The position numbers were made by a program, and so were the translations under genes. The notes under the pieces are model-generated. The model had not been told where the DNA came from. It made no database searches and saw only the letters and a program-made list of their open reading frames with translations. From Bacteroidales bacterium (GTDB lineage Bacteria; Bacteroidota; Bacteroidia; Bacteroidales; UBA932): a DNA stretch of 32,153 nt. Below, one piece after another: positions 1 through 7,303 of this stretch (position 1 is its first letter; every line of letters begins with the position of its first letter). The DNA is taken from the NCBI GenBank assembly GCA_004552965.1, contig SFMU01000049.1:1-32153 (forward strand), in the 5' to 3' direction.

Positions 1-19
1 AAGTTCGATGACATCGGAA

Positions 20-322
20 CCCGGAAGGATACACCGACGCGCCCCCCGGACAGATACTCGGCAAGCACACCCGGACTGATCTCCTGCCTCGCCCCCGACC
101 GGAGACACTACATCGGCCCTCAAAAGGAGACGCCGCATAGACCCTCAGGAGGCCCCGAGCAAATTCAACCGGACGGAGAGCCCACATATGCACCCGAAAG
201 GACAGCACTGCATCCGCCACCGGAAAGACACCCCACATAGCCCCTCCCGAACGGAGACTCTTCATCTGCCCCAGGACGGATCTCCTGCCTCGCCTCACCG
301 GACGGACACCCGGCTGAGGCGG
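20..322. repeat. Degenerate ~26-bp tandem repeat, about 12 copies
   Basis: On the plus strand a motif like CCGGACGGAGACnCC recurs about every 25-28 bp (near 22, 48, 72, 101, 125, 170, 194, 220, 247, 274 and 300), usually followed by a CAT- or TGCC-containing stretch and a C-run. Two copies share GATCTCCTGCCTCGCC (near 77 and 279). The copies are too diverged and out of phase to encode a convincing repeat protein. The 115-codon minus-strand frame at 165-512 only reflects the repeat. The array may continue left of the window. Its function is unknown. Confidence 0.7.
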
Positions 323-507
323 TAGTATCTTGACGAGTGCCGAGTTCACGACTGTGGCAATAGCGCACAATATAAAGAAGATGATCTCCGTGATGGATGC
401 GAAACGGAACGGGCGAAGGCTGTCGCCTCCGACGGACGTGCCACCCGCGGCACGGAAGCGGGTGCCGAAATCCGCGGCTGGCGTCAGCCAGGCGTGATTG
501 AGGCAGG
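323..507. other. Gene-free, hairpin-rich spacer
   Basis: I see no gene here. Small perfect inverted repeats are present: CGTGCC/GGCACG at 437-442 and 449-454, and CTGGC/GCCAG at 478-482 and 487-491. Together with the following large hairpin this is structured intergenic DNA downstream of gdhA. Confidence 0.5.
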
Positions 508-560
508 GTCAAAAGAAGTCGGAGATTTTGCCAAATAGCAAAATCTCCGACTCTTTTGAC
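508..560 (-). terminator. Large 23-bp hairpin downstream of gdhA, possible terminator
   Basis: The arms are 508-531 and 538-560: an outer GTCAAAAG/CTTTTGAC pair (8 bp), one A-T pair with a bulged A, then a 14-bp perfect stem and a 6-nt loop (532-537). The arms carry A and T runs, so it could terminate in either direction. It lies about 125 bp past the gdhA stop, far for a simple terminator, and could instead be a dispersed palindrome. A 12-bp palindrome, GACTGATCAGTC, lies between it and gdhA (around 634-645). Confidence 0.5.
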
Positions 561-685
561 TCCCGAGGAGGCGAGCAGCCTCGCCGGGCAGTCTCAGCCA
601 TCTGCGAAGGAAGCGGGGGACGAAAAAAGTCAATATGACTGATCAGTCGCCCTCCTTCCCGGAATATTCGGTATGATGCGGAAGT

Positions 686-2041
686 CTAGACGAGACCCTG
701 GGCGCACATCGCGTCGGCAACCTTGATGAAGCCGGCGAGGTTGGCGCCATCGACATAGTTGACAGTTCCGTCTGCCTTGGTACCGTACTGGACACAGGCA
801 TTGTGGATGTCCTTCATGATGGAATGGAGATGCTGGTCGACCTCTTCGGCGCTCCAGCGCAGACGCATGGAGTTCTGGGTCATCTCAAGACCGGAAGTTG
901 CAACGCCACCGGCATTGGATGCCTTGCCAGGAGAGTAGAGGATGCCGGCTCCCTGGAACACGGCGATCGCCTCAGGGGTAGAAGGCATGTTCGCGCCCTC
1001 GGTCACGCAGAAGCAACCGTTGGCGACAAGTGTCTTTGCATCCTGCTCGTTGATTTCGTTTTGGGTTGCGCAAGGCATTGCGATGTCGCAAGGGACGCCC
1101 CAAGGACGTTCACCCTCGAAATATTTTGCGTTAGGATATTCATTGACATATTCCTTGATCCTGCCTCTGACGACATTCTTGAGGTTCATCACGTACTGCC
1201 ACTTCTCCTCGTTGAGTCCTTCCGGATCGTAGATGTAGCCGTTCGAGTCCGAAAGGGTCACGACCTTGGCGCCGAGGCTCATTGCCTTCTTGGCGGCGTA
1301 CTGGGCGACATTGCCGGAACCGGAGATCACAACTGTCTGTCCTTCAAAGGATTTTCCTCTGAGAGCGAGCATTTCCTGGGCAAAGTAGCAGGCACCGTAA
1401 CCGGTAGCCTCCGGTCTGATGAGGCTTCCTCCCCATGCAAGACCCTTTCCGGTGAGAGTTCCGGTGAATTCGTCGCGGAGCCTCTTGTACTGGCCGAAGA
1501 GGTAACCGATTTCGCGGCCTCCGACTCCGATGTCACCTGCAGGAACGTCGGTGTCCTGGCCGATGTGCCTCTGGAGTTCGGTCATGAAACTCTGGCAGAA
1601 ACGCATCACCTCTGCATCGGACTTGCCTCTAGGGCTGAAATCGGAGCCGCCCTTGCCACCTCCCATCGGAAGGGTGGTGAGACTGTTCTTGAATGTCTGC
1701 TCGAAGGCGAGGAACTTGAGGATGCTGAGATTGACGCTGGCGTGGAAGCGGATACCTCCCTTGTAAGGTCCGATGGCACTGTTCATCTGGACTCTGTAGC
1801 CTCTGTTGATCTGGACTCTGCCGCTGTCATCCATCCAAGGGACGCGGAACATGATGACTCTTTCCGGCTCTGCCATCCTCTCCATGATCTTGAGATCCAT
1901 CAGATGAGGATTCTGGACGATGTAAGGGGCCACACTGGAGACGACCTCGCTTACAGCCTGGTGGAATTCACTCTCTCCCGGATTCTTCGCGATGAGAGAT
2001 GACATGAAATTGTTTACGTACTTTTCTGATACTCTGTCCAT
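686..2041 (-). CDS. gdhA: NADP-type glutamate dehydrogenase
   Basis: This cytoplasmic enzyme interconverts 2-oxoglutarate plus ammonium and L-glutamate. At 451 residues it has the length of hexameric bacterial GDHs of the E. coli GdhA type. Visible motifs are the substrate loop GPYKGG (K94), the catalytic loop PMGGGKGG (K130), VPAGDIG with catalytic D170, and a Rossmann GSGNVA (241-246) in the cofactor domain. The second strand ends VTLSDS, without the acidic residue that usually favours NAD, which suggests NADP(H); that cofactor call is an inference. The start at 2041 gives the usual N-terminus. It is apparently monocistronic: purE upstream is co-oriented with a 39-bp gap, so read-through is possible. 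No clear TAnnTTTG box lies in the gap. Confidence 0.96.
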   Translation of the reverse strand: MDRVSEKYVNNFMSSLIAKNPGESEFHQAVSEVVSSVAPYIVQNPHLMDLKIMERMAEPERVIMFRVPWMDDSGRVQINRGYRVQMNSAIGPYKGGIRFHASVNLSILKFLAFEQTFKNSLTTLPMGGGKGGSDFSPRGKSDAEVMRFCQSFMTELQRHIGQDTDVPAGDIGVGGREIGYLFGQYKRLRDEFTGTLTGKGLAWGGSLIRPEATGYGACYFAQEMLALRGKSFEGQTVVISGSGNVAQYAAKKAMSLGAKVVTLSDSNGYIYDPEGLNEEKWQYVMNLKNVVRGRIKEYVNEYPNAKYFEGERPWGVPCDIAMPCATQNEINEQDAKTLVANGCFCVTEGANMPSTPEAIAVFQGAGILYSPGKASNAGGVATSGLEMTQNSMRLRWSAEEVDQHLHSIMKDIHNACVQYGTKADGTVNYVDGANLAGFIKVADAMCAQGLV

Positions 2042-2080
2042 TGTGTTGATATGTTAAGTTGTTTTATAAAGTATTTCCCG

Positions 2081-2245
2081 CTAAGTAATACGAAAATAAT
2101 AAGTTGCGTCAGATTTGAATTGGATTTTCGAGGTCAGATTTTCTCCCGAAGAAGAAGCATAGCCGTAGCTATGTGACTGATGAGGGAGGAAATATGGACC
2201 GAAAAGATTTTCAAAGATGATGCAGGTTATTTTTTGAGGATTACT
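2081..2245 (-). repeat. Repeat-like insertion forming the purE 3' end
   Basis: Read on the minus strand, this segment starts AGTAATCCTCA just after the conserved purE codons. It contains the palindrome CATAGC-tacg-GCTATG and AT-rich sequence, and continues past the purE stop to ATTACT near 2082-2087. The 11-mer TGAGGATTACT (plus strand, 2235-2245) recurs at 2675-2685 just upstream of the purE start. The high AT content and short shared ends suggest a small dispersed element; no second full copy is in this window, so its boundaries are uncertain. Confidence 0.4.
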
Positions 2246-2650
2246 AAACGCCTTGTCTCCCAAGGCAAGGATCTCCACTGCCAGGATGGCGGCATTCTTT
2301 GCTCCGCCGATTGCAACAGTGGCGACAGGGATACCCGTCGGCATCTGGACCATTGACAGCAGCGAATCGAGGCCTCCGAGGTTCTTTGTGGCCATAGGTA
2401 CGGCAATCACCGGCAATGTGGTCAGACCTGCGGCGACACCTGCCAGATGCGCTGCTCCGCCGGCTCCGGCGATGACAACACCGAATCCGCGGTCCTTGAG
2501 GGATTTTGAATATTCAAACATAAGATCCGGAGTCCTGTGGGCGCTGATGATGCGGGTCTCATATTCGACTCCGAATTGCTTGAGCATCTGCTCGGCCCCG
2601 GACATGACTTCATAGTCGCTGGTCGAGCCCATGATGATGGAAACTTTCAT
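2081..2650 (-). CDS. purE: N5-carboxyaminoimidazole ribonucleotide mutase with an aberrant C-terminus
   Basis: PurE class I converts N5-CAIR to CAIR in purine synthesis. The conserved part is complete: the IIMGSTSDYEVM phosphate-binding start, SAHRTP with the catalytic His, AGAGGAAHLAGV, VQMPTGIPVATVAIGGAKNAAI and EILALGD. Homology stops near residue 137 (GDKAF). The last ~50 residues have no PurE-like character, whereas normal PurE ends in a further helix after about 160-170 residues. The DNA for this tail contains a palindrome and AT-rich sequence unlike the gene, so an element appears to have replaced the 3' end. Active-site residues are retained. Whether the octamer still forms is uncertain, because the C-terminal helix takes part in packing. 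Confidence 0.9.
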   Translation of the reverse strand: MKVSIIMGSTSDYEVMSGAEQMLKQFGVEYETRIISAHRTPDLMFEYSKSLKDRGFGVVIAGAGGAAHLAGVAAGLTTLPVIAVPMATKNLGGLDSLLSMVQMPTGIPVATVAIGGAKNAAILAVEILALGDKAFSNPQKITCIIFENLFGPYFLPHQSHSYGYASSSGENLTSKIQFKSDATYYFRIT

Positions 2651-2692
2651 TTTGTCAGTTCGTTTAGTAATATGTGAGGATTACTTGACAAA

Positions 2693-2733
2693 GCAGGCCC
2701 CGCATCCATCGGATGCAACGGATGCGGGTCTGC
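2693..2733 (-). terminator. Rho-independent terminator after the isomerase operon
   Basis: The arms 2693-2707 and 2719-2733 pair over 14 of 15 positions around the CCGCATCC/GGATGCGG core. On the minus strand a CTTTGT stretch follows. It lies 10 bp past the stop of the 2744-3655 gene and about 40 bp before purE, so it separates the two transcripts. Confidence 0.7.
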
Positions 2734-2743
2734 AAAGAGTATT

Positions 2744-3655
2744 CTATGCCTCCTCCCACTGCTGACGGATGAGGTTCACTGCATTTGTGACGATGGTGGC
2801 GCGGTCCTCGCCCGCCATTCCGCACTCAAAGCTGACATACTTATCATAGCCGATCATCTTGAGTGCCCTGAAGCCCTCGACATAGTTGTCGAGTTCTCCG
2901 TTCTCTCCCGGCATCTGACGGGTTCCGCGGCTGGCGATGTGGACATGCTGGAGGTACTTCTTGCCGGCAGACATCAGAGCGCCGAAATCGGACGTCTCCT
3001 CCTTCATGTGCCAGAAGTCTCCCATTGCCTTTACTCCTTCGCTGTCGGCATCACGGGCGATTGCGGCGGCATCGGCTACAAGACGCATATAGAAGGCCTC
3101 AGCCCTGTTCAGAGGTTCGAGGATGACGGTAGTTCCGTTCTCCTTGGCGAATTCTCCAAGAGCATGAAGTTCCTCGCACAGATAGTTGCGGGTGTCCATC
3201 GTGTGAGGCTTGCAAGGCAGCTGACCGTTGAAGGCCGGAACCATGATGACTCCGGTGGAACCAAGCTGGCCGGCCGCAACGATGATCTCACGCATCGTGG
3301 TGTCGAAGAGCTGCTTCACCTGAGGATCCTCGGCCAAAATGAAGCCTTCGAATCCGGCACAGATTGCAGACACCTTGATGTTGCGTCCCGAAAGGGCCTC
3401 GCTGATCTCCTTGACCCTGCCGGCAAGACCGCGTCCGTTCAGTTCGAAGCCATTGACTCCGAGGCTCTCCATGAAATCAAGTTTCTCTGCCAGAGAGGCT
3501 CCCGGAGCCGTTCCCTCCTGGAAAGAAATGTTGATTGCGACATCGGAAGCCGCCTTCGTGTCCTTGCAGGAAGAAGCGCAACCAGGAAGCAAAGAGGCAG
3601 CGGCAAGAGCCGCTGTCCCTGTTGCAGAAGTTTTCAGAAATGATCTTCTGTCCAT
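2744..3655 (-). CDS. Tat-exported lipoprotein, sugar isomerase/epimerase-like TIM barrel (AP endonuclease 2 family)
   Basis: The 303-residue product starts MDRRSFLKTSA, a twin-arginine signal, with lipobox LLPGC (C26), so it should be an exported lipoprotein. The mature part is a xylose-isomerase-like TIM barrel (PF01261 type). Candidate metal ligands are the Glu in ILEPLN, Asp/His in MGDFWHM, His in HVHIASR and Glu in SFECG, in the order typical of the family. The substrate is unknown; relatives isomerise or epimerise sugars, or cleave 3-keto-sugars. It is the last gene of an operon, 10 bp after the Gfo/Idh/MocA oxidoreductase, which suggests it acts on that enzyme's oxidised product. A terminator follows. 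Confidence 0.85.
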   Translation of the reverse strand: MDRRSFLKTSATGTAALAAASLLPGCASSCKDTKAASDVAINISFQEGTAPGASLAEKLDFMESLGVNGFELNGRGLAGRVKEISEALSGRNIKVSAICAGFEGFILAEDPQVKQLFDTTMREIIVAAGQLGSTGVIMVPAFNGQLPCKPHTMDTRNYLCEELHALGEFAKENGTTVILEPLNRAEAFYMRLVADAAAIARDADSEGVKAMGDFWHMKEETSDFGALMSAGKKYLQHVHIASRGTRQMPGENGELDNYVEGFRALKMIGYDKYVSFECGMAGEDRATIVTNAVNLIRQQWEEA

Positions 3656-3665
3656 ATCCTATGGC

Positions 3666-5012
3666 TTATTTGCCGGTTCCCGGAACCGGAACGGTGTACT
3701 TGTCCATGTCAAGAGGACCGAGCTCGAGTTTCTCCGGCATGTAGTCCATCTCTGAAGCGCTGATGTCATCCCAGCTGACCTGTGCGCCGGTGTAGGCTGC
3801 CTCACGGCCCATGACTCCGCAGAGTGTGGACATTCCGCACTCGCCGGACTCGACGTGGGTGGTACCCTTGCGGATGTGGTTGACCCAGTCGACATGCTCG
3901 AGGGTGTAAGGATCGTGCTGCTGGTACTCTGCCGCTGCTGCCTCGTTGTCGAACTGCCAGATGATGTTGCCTTCGAGGTCACGGATTGCGAAATCCTCGG
4001 AGTTCCACCAGCCCTTGGTTCCATGAACCCTTTCGCTGACCTTTGTGGCAGTACCGTCTATCTGGCGGCACATGGAGTGGAGATGAACGCCGTTCTCATA
4101 TTCGAAGTCGACATCGAAGCAGTCGTACTGGTCGCCGGTGACCCTGCGGTGGCGGGCTCCGATGGCCCTGGCTGCGATCGGGTGCTTGTAGCCGAACATC
4201 CAGTTGAAGACATCGATGTTGTGGACATGCTGCTCGACGATGTGGTCGCCTGAGAGCCACTTCCAGTTGACCCAGTCACGGATGGTCCATTCCATGTCGG
4301 TCCATCCCTTCTCGCGCTCCCTGTACCAGAGCATTCCCTGGTTCCAGTAGACATTGCCGCCGGTGATTTCACCGATAAGGCCTTCCTGGATCTTCTTGAA
4401 GGACTCGACGTAAGGACGCTGATGATGGCGCTGGGTACCGCAGACAACGCTCAGACCCTTGGCCTCAGCCTGCTTGGTGGCTGCCATGATCTGACGGTAG
4501 CCCTTGGAGTCGACAGCGATAGGCTTCTCGAGGAAAGAGTGCACTCCCTTCTCGGTAGCATAGGCGAAATGGGTCGGACGGAAAACAGGAGGAGTGGTGA
4601 TGATGACCATGTCGACACCGGAATCGATGACCTGCTTGTAGGAATCGAAACCGATGAAGCAGTTCTCGTCGGCAACGATCTGGTTCCTGCCCTTGAGAGC
4701 CTCCTTGACACCGTTGAGACGGTCCTCGAACACATCGCCGAGAGCCCAGACGGTGATTCCGTCAGCAGCATCGAGAAGGTTCATGATTGCACCGGAGCCA
4801 CGTCCGCCGCAGCCGATGAGACCAACCTTGAGTTCCTTTCCTTCGACAGCCTTGTCAGGAAGTTCAGGGACATAATACTCGTCAGGATTCCTCAAAGGAG
4901 TCACCTTGTTGCCCTTCGCGCAGGAAGCGAGAAGTGGCGCTGCCACCATACCTGCGACACCGATCTTTGCACTGGTGCCCAGGAATGATCTTCTGTCCAT
5001 TGTCTTGCTCAT
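3666..5012 (-). CDS. Tat-exported Gfo/Idh/MocA family oxidoreductase
   Basis: This is a 448-residue NAD(P)-dependent sugar oxidoreductase. An N-terminal twin-arginine signal (MDRRSFLGTSA from residue 5) and lipobox LLASC (C31) predict export by Tat after cofactor loading. The Rossmann motif GLIGCGGRGSG is at 64-74 and the family's EKP motif at 162-164; the C-terminal half is the Gfo/Idh/MocA sheet domain, with VEQHVHNIDVFNW fitting the catalytic region. Met5 is an alternative start that directly gives the Tat motif. Upstream (26 bp) is the cytochrome/FGE-like fusion and downstream (10 bp) the isomerase-like protein. Exported members in Bacteroidota often act on glycosides; oxidation at C3 of a sugar is a plausible reaction here, but it is inferred. 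Confidence 0.9.
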   Translation of the reverse strand: MSKTMDRRSFLGTSAKIGVAGMVAAPLLASCAKGNKVTPLRNPDEYYVPELPDKAVEGKELKVGLIGCGGRGSGAIMNLLDAADGITVWALGDVFEDRLNGVKEALKGRNQIVADENCFIGFDSYKQVIDSGVDMVIITTPPVFRPTHFAYATEKGVHSFLEKPIAVDSKGYRQIMAATKQAEAKGLSVVCGTQRHHQRPYVESFKKIQEGLIGEITGGNVYWNQGMLWYREREKGWTDMEWTIRDWVNWKWLSGDHIVEQHVHNIDVFNWMFGYKHPIAARAIGARHRRVTGDQYDCFDVDFEYENGVHLHSMCRQIDGTATKVSERVHGTKGWWNSEDFAIRDLEGNIIWQFDNEAAAAEYQQHDPYTLEHVDWVNHIRKGTTHVESGECGMSTLCGVMGREAAYTGAQVSWDDISASEMDYMPEKLELGPLDMDKYTVPVPGTGK

Positions 5013-5038
5013 AGTTTTTATGGAATTAATTTATGTTG

Positions 5039-6595
5039 TTATTGTGAGAATCCAATACCTTCAGGCACCTCGCAGACCACACGGAAGCCGATACCCTTGA
5101 TGTCCGAATACCACCAGATGCTCTTCGGATTCTGCGGGTCGGTACGGAGCCAAGCATCATTCCGGGTGTGGCTGCGGCTTGCGCAACGGACCTTCGAAGC
5201 GTCATCCGCATAGCAGCCTCCCCTGACGACATGCTCCTCGCCGCTCTCCGGCCCCTTGGGGTCGACTGCCCCGTCAGGGATCTGCGAATATGCATCCTCG
5301 GCGTACCAGTCCGAGCAGTACTCCATGACATTGCCCAGCATATTCTTGAGTCCGAAAGGATTGGCCTTGACGGCAGATGCTTCGGCGGTGCGGCTGCCGG
5401 AGTCGCCTTCATAGACCACATAGCGGCGGATCATGGTAGTGTCTGCGGCCTTGAACTTGCGGATGAAGCCTTCGTTCGAATATGCCTTCGGATTGCCCTC
5501 GAAGAAATACGGGGTGGAGGTACCGCCTCTGGCTGCATATTCCCACTCGGCTTCGGTCGGCAGGCGGTACTTGCGTCCCGTCTTGAGCGAAAGCCACTGG
5601 CAGAATGTCTGTGCCGAGTAGTAGGTCATGGTGATTGCAGGGCGCTCGCCCATTCCCCAGCCCTGGTCAGGGAAACCGAATGGAGGGGTCGGGCCGCTGA
5701 CCGCATCGCAGTCCTCCCTGCTGTTGTTGGCATAAATCTTTGCAGGAGGGGTCCTGCCCTCCGACATTGTCTCATTGTAGAACTCCCAGAACTGGTCCCA
5801 GGTGATTTCGACCTCGGCCATGAAGAAAGGCGAGATCCTGACTTTCTTCTGTGGACCTTCATCCCCGTTTCTGAAAGGTTCGTCCTCCGGGCTTCCCATC
5901 AGGAACTCTCCTCCAGGGACGGCAATCATCCTGATGCAGGCGCTGGTCCCCGGGACAGTCTCGTCGAACGAGGTGAAAGATGTGACCTCGGCAGCCTTCT
6001 CGTACCTGGCCCCCGTACCGGTTGTCACCACCTTGCCCTTCAGGCTCTTGTGCTCGTAGCCCGGCATAAGATGGCCGGCATCGAGGTGGCAGCTGATGCA
6101 CTGGAGATCCTGCGCCTCGGCATTCTCCTCGTAGTGGAGATGGGCAGTGATGCCGTCATCCGTGATCCCCTCGGGGAAAAGGTTGACGTGGCATTTTTCG
6201 CAGGATTCGTTGTAAACGATCCCGGTGGCATATTCAAGATTCCTTCTGGACTCCCAGTCGAAACTCTCGGGATCCTTAGTCCACTTTGACCAGATGTCCT
6301 TCGCTCCGGACCTTGCCTTCGCCATCCAGTAACGCATCGGAGATTCCTCCTTCGGAGGGAGATGGCACTCGGCACAATCCACGACTGCACCGCTCGAAGA
6401 ATTGTAATGCTTCGACTTTTTCCAGTCCGCATCGGCCTGCTCGTGGACGTGGCAGCTCATGCAGTAGTCACTTGAGGAGGTCTTGGCCATAGTGTGGCCG
6501 ATGAAAAGCATCACGACGATGCCCAGAACCAGTCCGCCCGCCAGGGACAGGACTATGGCCTTGGTTATGGATTTTGGTTTCTTCCGCTCAGACAT
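5039..6595 (-). CDS. NapC/NirT-like tetraheme cytochrome fused to a formylglycine-generating-enzyme-like domain
   Basis: Of 518 residues, 11-33 form a membrane anchor. The periplasmic part has four c-type heme motifs: CMSCH (45-49), CAECH (74-78), CEKCH (132-136) and CISCH (166-170), as in NapC/NrfH quinol-oxidising cytochromes. From about residue 220 an FGE-sulfatase/SUMF1 fold follows (IAVPGGEFLMGS, YRLPTEAEWEYAARGG, NPFGLKNMLGNVMEYCSDWY, VVRGGCYADD, GFRVVCE). The paired active-site cysteines of true FGE are not at the expected place: the GGCYADDASKVRCASRS segment lacks the C-x4-C pair. A sulfatase-maturation role is therefore doubtful and a PvdO-like role is possible. It heads the operon with the exported oxidoreductase and could link it to the quinone pool. 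The start is supported by the basic N-terminus and a promoter just upstream. Confidence 0.9.
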   Translation of the reverse strand: MSERKKPKSITKAIVLSLAGGLVLGIVVMLFIGHTMAKTSSSDYCMSCHVHEQADADWKKSKHYNSSSGAVVDCAECHLPPKEESPMRYWMAKARSGAKDIWSKWTKDPESFDWESRRNLEYATGIVYNESCEKCHVNLFPEGITDDGITAHLHYEENAEAQDLQCISCHLDAGHLMPGYEHKSLKGKVVTTGTGARYEKAAEVTSFTSFDETVPGTSACIRMIAVPGGEFLMGSPEDEPFRNGDEGPQKKVRISPFFMAEVEITWDQFWEFYNETMSEGRTPPAKIYANNSREDCDAVSGPTPPFGFPDQGWGMGERPAITMTYYSAQTFCQWLSLKTGRKYRLPTEAEWEYAARGGTSTPYFFEGNPKAYSNEGFIRKFKAADTTMIRRYVVYEGDSGSRTAEASAVKANPFGLKNMLGNVMEYCSDWYAEDAYSQIPDGAVDPKGPESGEEHVVRGGCYADDASKVRCASRSHTRNDAWLRTDPQNPKSIWWYSDIKGIGFRVVCEVPEGIGFSQ

Positions 6596-6790
6596 GTACC
6601 TTCCGGATCATTTTACGACCCATAAAGTTAATCAAATTACTTGAAAACAGCAAAATGACGGCTCCAAATTGAAAAAGTTCAATCCCCGGACGGGTCTGCG
6701 GATTGCATTTCCCGACCTGCAGGTTCTCTTACATGACACAAGACTCATCTGACTCGACAGCGGCTTGTCTCACCCGGCCTGCGGCTTGTC
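6596..6790. other. Intergenic spacer with a short direct repeat
   Basis: CGGCTTGTCTCA(C/T)CC occurs twice, at 6761-6775 and 6782-6796, 21 bp apart; the second copy overlaps the 3' end of the DUF456 gene. Apart from the promoter at 6623-6654 I see nothing else here. Confidence 0.5.
6623..6654 (-). promoter_or_regulatory. Bacteroides-type promoter of the cytochrome/oxidoreductase operon
   Basis: On the minus strand a perfect -33 TTTG (plus 6651-6654) is 20 bp from TAACTTTA (plus 6623-6630), 7 of 8 to the TAnnTTTG -7 consensus. The predicted leader is about 20 nt. Confidence 0.6.
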
Positions 6791-7291
6791 TCATCCGATA
6801 TAGACAATGATGTAATACATCATCACTCCGGCGGCAGCAAGTTTCAGACCGGTGCCGAAGAGGAAACCCAGAAGGGAACCGATGGCGGCAGAGACAGACT
6901 GAATCCCGCTCTTCCGGGCAACGAGGAGTTCTGCAAGGAAAGCGCCCAGGAAGGTGCCCAGGAATATGCCGACAGGAGGGACGAACATCCCCACCAGGAG
7001 CCCGGCGATGGCTCCCCGTCCGGCAGCCTTGGAGCCTCCGGTCAGGGAGGTGAATTTAGCCGGCACGATGTAGTCGAGCACCGAAACCACGACGGTCACG
7101 GCGAGCCAGATCAGAAGGAAAGTGAGACTCATCGGCTCTCCCGCGCCATTGGCGCCCCCTCCGCCAAGGAAGAGGACAAGGAGGCCGACCCAGCTGACCG
7201 GAGGCCCCGGAAGGCCTGGAAGGATGCTCCCGACGATGCCGACAATGCCGCAGATGACGGCTATTATGACAAGGATCAGTGAAGTCTCCAT
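6791..7291 (-). CDS. DUF456 family small membrane protein
   Basis: The 166-residue product is very hydrophobic and Gly-rich, with four or more membrane segments. The opening IVGIVGSILPGLPGPPVSWVG and the later GAFLGTFLGAFLAELL-type Gly-zipper stretches are characteristic of DUF456 (PF04306). Its function is not known. It starts 12 bp after the stop of the M24 aminopeptidase on the same strand, so the two are probably co-transcribed. The start at 7291 leaves no signal peptide; the first segment acts as anchor. Confidence 0.85.
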   Translation of the reverse strand: METSLILVIIAVICGIVGIVGSILPGLPGPPVSWVGLLVLFLGGGGANGAGEPMSLTFLLIWLAVTVVVSVLDYIVPAKFTSLTGGSKAAGRGAIAGLLVGMFVPPVGIFLGTFLGAFLAELLVARKSGIQSVSAAIGSLLGFLFGTGLKLAAAGVMMYYIIVYIG

Positions 7292-7303
7292 ATTCGATGA
7301 ACC

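Noticed and set aside
165..512. 115-codon minus-strand frame at the window start
   Set aside because: It lies in the degenerate 26-bp repeat and hairpins, and has no recognisable domain.
803..2002. Long plus-strand frame (399 codons) opposite gdhA
   Set aside because: It is the antisense shadow of a clearly conserved gdhA in GC-rich DNA; its translation has no domain character.
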